Source of the DNA: a bacterium
GTDB lineage: Bacteria > Actinomycetota > Acidimicrobiia > Spongiisociales > ZC4RG35
Length of the DNA stretch: 35,776 bases
Direction: 5' to 3'
Assembly: GCA_024638655.1 (NCBI GenBank)
Contig: JAHEJW010000023.1
Location: forward strand, 1-35,776
Shown here: positions 30,737 through 35,776 of the stretch, in pieces
Numbering within the stretch: the stretch's first letter is position 1
Layout: every line of letters starts with the position of its first letter
Notes under the pieces: model-generated
Told to the model about the DNA's origin: nothing
The model's input: the letters and a program-made list of their open reading frames with translations, nothing else
The model's database searches: none
Program-made: the position numbers and the translations under genes

Positions 30737-32054
30737 TTGATTCCGGCTCGGCCCCTGCCTTGGCTTCGTCGATGCGGGCACTGTTGAGGCGTGGGAGGGC
30801 GTAGCCGTAGAGCGCGACAGTGATGATCGCAGCCACGAGGAAGGGCGCACGCAAAGCCCACTGCCGACCGAGCACCGGCTCGAGCCAGGCAACGATCAAG
30901 CCTCCGAGAAGAGATCCGAGGGGCATCATCCCCCACCCGAGGAAGCGGTAGACCGAGTTGACCCGGCCGAGCAGGCCATCCGGAATCAGTGTTTGTCTGA
31001 GTGAAACGGTTATCACGTTCCACACCACCGCCGCACCGGCCGTCAGGAGACCCATCGCCCAGAACACCCAGAACGAAGATGTGAGCCCGCTGACCACGAG
31101 GGACCCGGCCATTATCAGGATGCTTGCGAAGAGAGAGGACCCCTGGCCGAGTGCAGCCGTCACGCGATGGGCGAGGAACGAGCCGAGGACTCCTCCGGCG
31201 GCAACCCCGGTGGTGAGCAACCCGAATCTGGTGGCGTCGAGGCCGAGGACTTCCTGAGCGAACAGCACGAAAGTGGCCAGAGCCATCATCGATGTCGCGT
31301 TGAGCACTCCGAGGGAGATGGCCATCGGTCGAAACAGCCGGTGGCCCCAGAGCCAGGACACCCCCTCCTTCAATTCGTCCCAGAAGCTTCTTCGAGCCTG
31401 ACTGGAGGGATCGGCGCGCGGTGTGAACCGACCTCCGATCATGAACACCAGGGCCGCTGCTGCCGCAAAGGTCCCGGCATCGACGAAGAAGGGGAGAGCG
31501 AACGCCGTGGCGAGCATGACCCCGGCGAGTGGTGGGCCAACGAAGCTGCCCATGACCATCTCTGCGCCCCAGAGACGACCGTTCGCCATCTCGAGGTGCT
31601 CCTTTTCGACAATGGAAGGCATGAGCGTCTGAGCTGCGTTGTCCCGGAACACCTCTGCGGTGCCGAGGAGCATGGCTGCCACGTAGACGACTGCGAGCAG
31701 CAGCCCGGAGTTGGACGGAAGCGAGGCGGTGCCTGAGGCGACTTCGTCGGGTGCGGAGAGCCCGGACTGCGATGCAAACACAACCAGAGCCACACCGAGC
31801 GTGGCGATGAAGCGGAACACGTCCATCCAGGCGACGAGCCGCTTCCGGTCGATGCGATCTGTGACCACACCCGCCGGCAGGGAGAAGAGCAGCCACGGGA
31901 GTCTCGTCACGACGGCGACTGCCGCGATGTGGACCGGGTTTCGGGTTACTGCCGAGGCCAGCCAGGGGTAGGCGATGGCAGAAACGCCGTCGCCGAGGTT
32001 GGAGATGACTGATGCCGTCCAGAGTCTCCAGTAGTTGGCTCCGAGTTCTCTCAT
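30726..32054 (-). CDS. MFS transporter (drug/siderophore exporter-like)
   Basis: A 442-residue membrane protein with twelve predicted helices, of the MFS branch that includes the EntS enterobactin exporter and macrolide efflux proteins. Typical are NYWRLWTASVISNLGDGVSA at the N-terminus, LPAGVVTDRIDRKRLVAWMD (loop 2-3 motif A) and DNAAQTLMPSIVEKEHLEMANGRL (shown by its part TLMPSIVEKEHLEMANG). It should export a small molecule by proton antiport. The ATG shares one base with the stop of the ArsR-like regulator (TGATG), so the two are co-translated, and the regulator likely controls the pump. Confidence 0.9.
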   Translation of the reverse strand: MRELGANYWRLWTASVISNLGDGVSAIAYPWLASAVTRNPVHIAAVAVVTRLPWLLFSLPAGVVTDRIDRKRLVAWMDVFRFIATLGVALVVFASQSGLSAPDEVASGTASLPSNSGLLLAVVYVAAMLLGTAEVFRDNAAQTLMPSIVEKEHLEMANGRLWGAEMVMGSFVGPPLAGVMLATAFALPFFVDAGTFAAAAALVFMIGGRFTPRADPSSQARRSFWDELKEGVSWLWGHRLFRPMAISLGVLNATSMMALATFVLFAQEVLGLDATRFGLLTTGVAAGGVLGSFLAHRVTAALGQGSSLFASILIMAGSLVVSGLTSSFWVFWAMGLLTAGAAVVWNVITVSLRQTLIPDGLLGRVNSVYRFLGWGMMPLGSLLGGLIVAWLEPVLGRQWALRAPFLVAAIITVALYGYALPRLNSARIDEAKAGAEPESTVL

Positions 32055-32626
32055 CAGGCGCCGGCTACATCTGGCAGATGGGGCCGATCGGTGGGGTAGA
32101 AGGCGACGAGCAGGCCGTATGTCGTGTGGCCTCCGCGCTCCTCGGCCGTGAAGTCGCCGACCAGCTCGGTCAAACGCTCAGTCCATTCCTCGGCCCTCGA
32201 ATCGGGGATGCGGGCATGTCGAAGCGTGCTCATCGGCCCCACCCCGGATTCCAACGTCACAGCTTTGCCGTAGGCCGAAGCCGCCTGGGTCAGGAAGTTG
32301 TCCGGGGCCATGTCGACATCGTCGGGTTTGCCCGCCAGCAGATAGGTGCGAGCCGTGCGCCCGTAGTACTTGGCCTCGATCGCCCGCACTTTCTTGGTGC
32401 GCACAACCCGGATGAGGCCGGCACCCTCCAGCACGGCGACATGATGACCGATGGTGCCCTTGGGAATGCCGAGTGTTTCGGACAACTCCTTGATCGTTGC
32501 TGCCCGCTCGAGGAGGAGGTCGACGATCTGCAGCCTCGTGTCCTCGAAGAGTGCCCTGTACTGCTCGGTGGTTTCGAAGGCGAGGGTGGCCTCCAACTCA
32601 TAGTCGGGTGCCTTATGGTCGGTCAT
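32054..32626 (-). CDS. ArsR-like winged-helix transcription regulator
   Basis: A 190-residue DNA-binding protein. Residues about 28-95 form a winged helix: LFEDTRLQIVDLLLERAATI, then the recognition helix region LSETLGIPKGTIGHHVAVLE and the wing GLIRVVRTKKVRAIEAKYYG. The C-terminal half is an alpha/beta ligand- or dimer-domain of unknown ligand and has no metal-binding cysteine. It is likely a repressor of its own operon with the MFS pump. The start at 32626 is backed by a consensus -35 TTGACA and a -10 box 6 nt upstream. A TTG start further upstream would lie in the -35 box itself and is rejected. Confidence 0.88.
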   Translation of the reverse strand: MTDHKAPDYELEATLAFETTEQYRALFEDTRLQIVDLLLERAATIKELSETLGIPKGTIGHHVAVLEGAGLIRVVRTKKVRAIEAKYYGRTARTYLLAGKPDDVDMAPDNFLTQAASAYGKAVTLESGVGPMSTLRHARIPDSRAEEWTERLTELVGDFTAEERGGHTTYGLLVAFYPTDRPHLPDVAGA

Positions 32627-32632
32627 TACCGT

Positions 32633-32662
32633 ATGGTTGGCAAATCCCGCCCATTTTGTCAA
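32633..32662 (-). promoter_or_regulatory. promoter of the regulator-MFS operon
   Basis: On the minus strand a consensus -35 TTGACA (32657-32662), an 18-nt spacer and AACCAT (32633-32638) as -10, then 6 nt to the ATG. A leaderless transcript is predicted. An operator for the regulator could overlap, but no clear dyad is visible. Confidence 0.6.
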
Positions 32663-32667
32663 GGTCC

Positions 32668-32698
32668 TTTACTGCTATATCGGGACGACACTTAGGCT
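32668..32698 (+). promoter_or_regulatory. promoter of the cupredoxin-like lipoprotein gene
   Basis: TAGGCT (32693-32698) as -10 box, 7 nt before the GTG at 32706. TTTACT/TTACTG around 32668-32674 may serve as -35. It is divergent to, and nearly abuts, the regulator promoter, so the regulator may affect both. Confidence 0.45.
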
Positions 32699-32705
32699 CG
32701 CCTTC

Positions 32706-33212
32706 GTGTTTGGCAGAAGACGGGTTCTCGGTGCACCAGTGGCCGGCTCCGTCGCCGGTTGGGTATGGCCCACGCTGGCTTCCTCTTTCTTCCTACTCCT
32801 GCTCGCGGGTTGCGCAGGTGGCGAAGAGGCGGTGACGACCACTACAACGTTCCCGCCATCGACCACTACGACTCCGGTAGCACCCTCCACCAGTGCGACA
32901 GACCTCGTGACCACCTCGACGATTGCGGCCACCACGTCCACGACCATCGAAGAAAGAAGCTTCGAGATAAGGGTCGAGAGTGGCGCGGTGGTCGGTGGTG
33001 CCGGGGAACTCCGGGTCGACCTCGGATCAGAAGTTCGACTGGTAGTGGTCGCCGACGTCGTCGACCACCTCCATGTCCATGGCTACGACCTCTTCTTCGA
33101 CCTGAGTCCGGGTGAGGAGATGGCAATCGAATTCGTCGCCGATGTACCTGGCGTGTTCGAGGTCGAGCTCGAAGGTGCCGGCCTTTTGCTCCTGGAACTC
33201 GAAGTCAGCTGA
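32706..33212 (+). CDS. cupredoxin-like lipoprotein with Thr-rich linker
   Basis: A 168-residue secreted lipoprotein. The signal peptide ends in the lipobox LLAGC. A long Ser/Thr/Pro linker follows with several runs of four or five threonines. The C-terminal 85 residues have a cupredoxin-like Greek-key pattern with VDHLHVHGYDL, LSPGEEMAIEFVADVPGVFEVE and a final LLLELEV strand. HLHVH gives possible copper ligands, but the cysteine and methionine of a type-1 copper site are absent from the end of the domain, so it may bind metal differently or not at all. The GTG start is supported by a leaderless promoter. Its end overlaps the methyltransferase gene tail to tail by 8 bp. Confidence 0.78.
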   Translation: MFGRRRVLGAPVAGSVAGWVWPTLASSFFLLLLAGCAGGEEAVTTTTTFPPSTTTTPVAPSTSATDLVTTSTIAATTSTTIEERSFEIRVESGAVVGGAGELRVDLGSEVRLVVVADVVDHLHVHGYDLFFDLSPGEEMAIEFVADVPGVFEVELEGAGLLLLELEVS

Positions 33213-33909
33213 GCTCCCAGACCCGGGCGGTCCACATGAACCGGCTTCCTCGTTGTTTGAGGTCTATGACCTTCTCCTTGAGCAGCCTCAGCAGCGCCGG
33301 GTCCTCCGAGAGGGTGGAGGGGAGGGGGATGTGCCGCTCGGTCAGTTGCTTTATCGAGCCGTAGACGGACTTCGCCCGTTCCAATATCGACTTCTCATCC
33401 TGCAAGCTCCCGGTAGGGAGGAACATTCGCCCCCCGGCGGCCAACATGCGCCTTGCCTCGGCGAGCATTCTCATCGGCAGCTCGGCGCCGCTCGGCCCGC
33501 CGGCAAGACCCGAAGGGAACCAGCCCGAGGCCCGGGCGATCTCGTCTGGGATACCCGAGACGTCGCCGATGACCACGTCGGCCATGATGTCTGGGGGTAG
33601 CGGCTCGAAGAGGTCTCCCTCATAGAACAACGTGCGGTCGCCTACTCCGTGTGCTTCGGCATTGGCAGTGGCGACTTCCACCGTGCCCCTCGCTGCGTCG
33701 ACGCCGTAGACCTTCGATGCGCCTAGCTTGGCGGCGACGATCGCCAGGACACCAGACCCGCACCCTGCATCGATGACCACGTCTCCTCTGCCGATGGTCA
33801 GCGCGTCGGCCAGGAGTTGAGAAACAGTCGAAGGTCTGAATGTCTCCGGCCCCACGAGCAGATCCATGGGCCCGAACCGGCCTTTCCACGTGATCGTCTG
33901 GGTGGTCAT
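33205..33909 (-). CDS. class I SAM-dependent methyltransferase
   Basis: A 234-residue Rossmann-fold methyltransferase. Motif I is VVIDAGCGSGVLAIVAAKLGA (shown by its part DAGCGSGVLAIVAA), followed by the acidic end of strand 2 in VYGVDAARGTVEVATANAEA. DVVIGDVSGIPDEIA stands at the post-II/motif IV position. The fold and NAEAHG helix resemble PrmA and small rRNA/protein methyltransferases, but the NPPY-type motif is missing, so the substrate could be a small molecule or protein. A TAGGCT -10 box lies 7 nt before the ATG, indicating leaderless expression. It is the only gene of its transcript. Confidence 0.88.
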   Translation of the reverse strand: MTTQTITWKGRFGPMDLLVGPETFRPSTVSQLLADALTIGRGDVVIDAGCGSGVLAIVAAKLGASKVYGVDAARGTVEVATANAEAHGVGDRTLFYEGDLFEPLPPDIMADVVIGDVSGIPDEIARASGWFPSGLAGGPSGAELPMRMLAEARRMLAAGGRMFLPTGSLQDEKSILERAKSVYGSIKQLTERHIPLPSTLSEDPALLRLLKEKVIDLKQRGSRFMWTARVWELS

Positions 33910-33916
33910 CGATTGG

Positions 33917-33922
33917 AGCCTA
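33917..33922 (-). promoter_or_regulatory. -10 element of the methyltransferase gene
   Basis: TAGGCT on the minus strand, 7 nt before the ATG at 33909; same box and same spacing as at 32693-32698 before the lipoprotein gene. Confidence 0.45.
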
Positions 33923-33950
33923 CGGCAAATCGGGCGCTTCGTGGGCGAGG

Positions 33951-33984
33951 CGCGAAAGAGGGAGCTGCGGGTAGCAACTCCCTC
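33951..33984 (-). terminator. intrinsic terminator after the antitoxin-like gene
   Basis: On the minus strand GAGGGAGTTGC pairs with GCAGCTCCCTC (33958-33984 in all) with one G-U pair and a five-base TACCC loop. TTTCGCG follows. It lies 17 bp past the stop of the antitoxin-like gene and ends the transcript ahead of the methyltransferase promoter. Confidence 0.8.
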
Positions 33985-34001
33985 GATTGGCAGAAGGCAG
34001 A

Positions 34002-34187
34002 TCAGTCGTTGTCGAGGTCTTCGACGAGATCCTTTGCCTTGTCAGCTCCTTGATCGATCTGGTCGGAGTACTTGCCTCCGGTCTTGTCGTCGACCATGTC
34101 GGCTACCTTGTCGATGCCGTCGCTGACCTTGTCTTCATGCTCGGCGGCCAGGTCTTTGGCCTTGTCCACGAAGTCTCCGATGCCCAA
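34002..34187 (-). CDS. MT0933-type antitoxin-like protein
   Basis: A 61-residue very acidic helical protein: GIGDFVDKAKDLAAEHEDK, then VSDGIDKVADMVDDKTGGKY and SDQIDQGADKAKDLVEDL. The TGGKYSDQID block is the hallmark of the Rv0909/MT0933 antitoxin family. The start is TTG, decided by AAAGGAG six bases upstream; longer ATG/other starts would cross the neighbouring gene. No toxin gene (family Rv0910-like) lies next to it. In many actinobacteria such orphan copies occur and may not act as antitoxins. A strong terminator follows. Confidence 0.85.
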   Translation of the reverse strand: MGIGDFVDKAKDLAAEHEDKVSDGIDKVADMVDDKTGGKYSDQIDQGADKAKDLVEDLDND

Positions 34188-34193
34188 TGTTGG

Positions 34194-34200
34194 CTCCTTT
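34194..34200 (-). promoter_or_regulatory. ribosome-binding site of the antitoxin-like gene
   Basis: AAAGGAG on the minus strand, 6 nt before the TTG at 34187. It fixes the non-ATG start of this small gene. Confidence 0.75.
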
Positions 34201-34258
34201 TGCTCGATGCGGGGAGAGGCGAGTGTACGTCGGACCCCTCTCCGCCCAAAAAGCCGGC

Positions 34259-34900
34259 TCAGCGCAGCTGGTCGTCCGGTATCCGCCCACGCATGACGAT
34301 TCTGTCCGAGGCACTCGGATCCCCGTCCTCGTCCTCCAATGTCACCCAAACCATCGGGTAATTGGCCGGATCGACCCCCGACCAGAGGACGACACTCTCA
34401 CCCTCGCCGCGCAGGTGGAAGGTGCCGATGCTCACGCCGTCCCCTTCATCGCTCCACACCCAGCCTTCGTAGTAGGTGCCTTCGGTGGCCGGTGGGAGGT
34501 CGGACACCTGCAGCCCGATCCACCAACCATCGCCCGTGGGTCGAAGAGTCGCCTCGCCTGCTGCCGCCGCCTCGAGCTCCGTTCCCTCCATGGCCACGAC
34601 GATCTCGTCGGGCTCCCCGGTGAGAACGCCGGTCAAACCGACGACGAGGGCCAGTGCGGCCGCAGCCGCAAACGCGGCCGCCCATTGCCATCGCGAGCGA
34701 CTGGGATTCTGACTCAGCCGACCGGGTCCGGCTTCCTGCGAGATTGCTTCGATGATGGCATCGCCGACGTCGTGTGGGGGCTCCGACCAAACTGACTCGT
34801 CGTCGAGAATGGCGCGGATCATCTCCAGCCGCTCATGGTCGGCCGGCTTCTCTCCGGATGTGGACCCAGAGGCAAGAAACTCGATGCGGTCCTCAGCCAT
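34259..34900 (-). CDS. anti-sigma factor, RskA-like
   Basis: A 213-residue membrane protein. The N-terminal 70 residues are cytoplasmic, with ERLEMIRAILDDESVWSEPP and a helix (VGDAIIEAISQEAGP), the likely sigma-binding part. One membrane helix follows at about 71-92 (WAAAFAAAAALALVVGLTGV). The C-terminal extracytoplasmic domain is RskA-like beta-rich with GWWIGLQVSDLPPATEGTYYEGW-like content (part: LQVSDLPPATEGTYYEGWVW) and WVTLEDEDGDP. It has no cysteine, so the H-x3-C-x2-C zinc motif of ZAS anti-sigma factors is absent. It lies 48 bp downstream of the ECF sigma gene and should hold that sigma factor at the membrane. GAGGGAG just before the ATG supports the start. Confidence 0.88.
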   Translation of the reverse strand: MAEDRIEFLASGSTSGEKPADHERLEMIRAILDDESVWSEPPHDVGDAIIEAISQEAGPGRLSQNPSRSRWQWAAAFAAAAALALVVGLTGVLTGEPDEIVVAMEGTELEAAAAGEATLRPTGDGWWIGLQVSDLPPATEGTYYEGWVWSDEGDGVSIGTFHLRGEGESVVLWSGVDPANYPMVWVTLEDEDGDPSASDRIVMRGRIPDDQLR

Positions 34901-34948
34901 GCTCCCTCTCCGTCAATACGTCCGTCCCGCTTCTCTGGTTCCCTCGCC

Positions 34949-35476
34949 TCACATCTCCTCCAGGTGCCTCAGGAGCCCGAGGAGCCTTTGATGTGCCCGA
35001 TGGGACCTCGACTTGACGGTTCCGACGGGGATGCCAATGTGGTGGGCGATCTCCTGGTGGGTCAGCCCGTCGAAGTGGCTTAGCTTGATCACCTGGCGCT
35101 CCTCATCGGGCAACTCGTCTATCGCCGCCCTCACCTCGAACACCTCATAGGCCGTTTCCAGCCCGGGCGGGCTGGTGACGCCATCGATCTGGTCGCTGGC
35201 GACAACGCGGGAAGCCTTTCGGTAGATATCGATCGCTGTTCTGCGTGCAATCGCATAGACCCATGGCTTGAAAGGGCGTTCGGTGTCATAGGTGGAGGCG
35301 GCTCTCCACGCCTTCATGAACGTTTGTTGAGTGGCGTCGGCTGCCAGCTCGCGATCGCGCAGAATGCTCAGCGCAATGGCGAATACCGGGCCTCGGAATC
35401 TTTCGTAGACCGCCTTGACGGCGCCTTCGTCCCCGACCCGGAATCTCTCGAGTATTTCCCGGTCCACCCAGTTCAT
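34949..35476 (-). CDS. ECF-type RNA polymerase sigma factor
   Basis: A 175-residue extracytoplasmic-function sigma-70 factor. Region 2 is seen in LRDRELAADATQQTFMKAWR and RPFKPWVYAIARRTAIDIYR. Region 4, the -35-binding helix-turn-helix, is LTHQEIAHHIGIPVGTVKSR followed by SHRAHQRLLGLL. Region 3 is missing, as is normal for ECF factors. It directs polymerase to stress promoters when released from the anti-sigma factor encoded after it. The ATG giving MNWVDREILERF is chosen over a GTG ten codons upstream because it yields the usual short N-terminus. It is divergent from the lipoprotein at 35542, a possible target gene. Confidence 0.94.
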   Translation of the reverse strand: MNWVDREILERFRVGDEGAVKAVYERFRGPVFAIALSILRDRELAADATQQTFMKAWRAASTYDTERPFKPWVYAIARRTAIDIYRKASRVVASDQIDGVTSPPGLETAYEVFEVRAAIDELPDEERQVIKLSHFDGLTHQEIAHHIGIPVGTVKSRSHRAHQRLLGLLRHLEEM

Positions 35477-35541
35477 TCTGCCAGCCCGCGAACCATCGGG
35501 CGACACGACCCGTAATGGAAGCTGAAGTCAAAGGGATAACA

Positions 35542-35776
35542 ATGACTCGAATCAGACTGGTGTCGCTAGTGGCGACGGTGTCCGTGCTGTTGACGGCATG
35601 CGGTGGCGGACCGGACACCTCCCAACAATCGGACGGCCCCTCGACGCCCGCTACGACCGGTGAATCGGGCGATGTCCACGTTGCTTCATCTGAGCACGGC
35701 GACATTCTGGTCGGGCCCGACGGAAGCTCGCTCTACGTCTTCACGGCCGACTCCGATGGCTCGAGTGCCTGCACCG
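35542..35776 (+). CDS. secreted-repeat lipoprotein (partial, runs off the window)
   Basis: The first 78 residues of a lipoprotein. Signal peptide MTRIRLVSLVATVSVLLTAC with lipobox LLTAC gives lipidated Cys20. A Ser/Thr/Gln linker follows, then ILVGPDGSSLYVFTADSDG, the start of the secreted repeat family (Y-x-F/W/Y-x-x-D motif, here YVFTAD), whose function is unknown. AAAGGG 8 nt before the ATG is a good ribosome-binding site. The 3' end lies outside the window. It is divergent from the ECF sigma gene (65 bp between starts) and could be under its control. Confidence 0.8.
   Translation, partial: MTRIRLVSLVATVSVLLTACGGGPDTSQQSDGPSTPATTGESGDVHVASSEHGDILVGPDGSSLYVFTADSDGSSACT

Noticed and set aside
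29309-31896. Two long minus-strand frames (29309-30505 and 30250-31896) opposite or across the AtuA-like and MFS genes
   Set aside because: Shadow frames of genes with strong family signatures; no motif and no plausible start signal.
32627-32662. TTG start of the ArsR-like regulator at 32662
   Set aside because: That TTG is part of a consensus -35 TTGACA; the ATG at 32626 sits 6 nt after the -10 box.
33205-33212. Palindrome TCAGCTGA over two overlapping convergent stop codons as a regulatory site
   Set aside because: An 8-bp palindrome made by TCA and TGA is expected by chance at overlapping convergent stops; there is no loop for a hairpin.
1-35776. tRNA, rRNA, CRISPR, insertion sequences, prophage or attachment sites
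   Set aside because: I looked in all gaps between genes and saw no cloverleaf, repeat-spacer array, transposase or integrase. The longest gap is 18969-19261, which holds the C-rich RNA, the terminator and the lysA upstream region.

Overview
The window is about 35.8 kb of high-GC DNA with dense, short-spaced genes on both strands. It looks like chromosome from an uncultured actinobacterium, most like the Acidimicrobiia. Pointers are threonine-run linkers after membrane anchors or lipoboxes in several secreted proteins, a long VanW-family protein, an MT0933-type antitoxin, a 6C-like C-rich RNA, many GTG/TTG starts and many apparently leaderless genes. No tRNA, rRNA, CRISPR array, transposase or phage gene was found. 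The assignment is inference from sequence style, not from a marker gene.

Layout. 1-3.8 kb: two membrane-anchored proteins of unknown role, a stand-alone Nfu N-terminal domain protein and hydantoinase subunit HyuA. 3.8-7.9 kb: a VanW/peptidoglycan-binding protein on the minus strand, then an AlkD-type DNA glycosylase overlapping hyuB. 7.9-12.3 kb: a tightly overlapped glcD-glcE-glcF set and a membrane protein. 12.3-18.1 kb (minus): leucine/valine dehydrogenase and a fused E1 alpha-beta 2-oxoacid dehydrogenase (branched-chain amino acid breakdown), a stem-loop, then argS and a GNAT acetyltransferase. 18.2-21.5 kb: an unknown protein, a C-rich structured RNA with a strong terminator, lysA, a probable selenocysteine-containing AhpD-like protein, and RidA. 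21.5-26.1 kb: a gamma-glutamylcyclotransferase/GNAT fusion, a beta-propeller lipoprotein, and a CPA2 antiporter with a stress-protein-like tail preceded by a six-codon mini-ORF. 26.3-30.7 kb: GMC oxidoreductase, NADPH-dependent FMN reductase and AtuA-like protein. 30.7-33.9 kb: MFS exporter with its ArsR-like regulator, a cupredoxin-like lipoprotein and a methyltransferase. 33.9-35.8 kb: MT0933-type antitoxin, anti-sigma factor, ECF sigma factor, and the start of a secreted-repeat lipoprotein.

Main finding. At 20538-21095 an AhpD/carboxymuconolactone-decarboxylase-like reading frame is interrupted by one in-frame TGA exactly where the second cysteine of the CxxC active site belongs. The bases right after this TGA fold into a bacterial SECIS-like hairpin whose GGTCT loop starts 18 nt downstream, as in E. 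coli fdhF. This is best read as a CxxU selenoprotein, translationally overlapped with lysA. Further points of interest are the 6C-like RNA just upstream of lysA, a recurring leaderless promoter layout (-10 box, 6-8 nt, start codon) at about ten genes, the mini-ORF before the antiporter, and perfect inverted repeats that hold the stop codons of convergent genes.

Metabolically the window points to an aerobic heterotroph that oxidises amino acids, glycolate or other 2-hydroxy acids, alcohols, and possibly terpenoid or hydantoin-like compounds.
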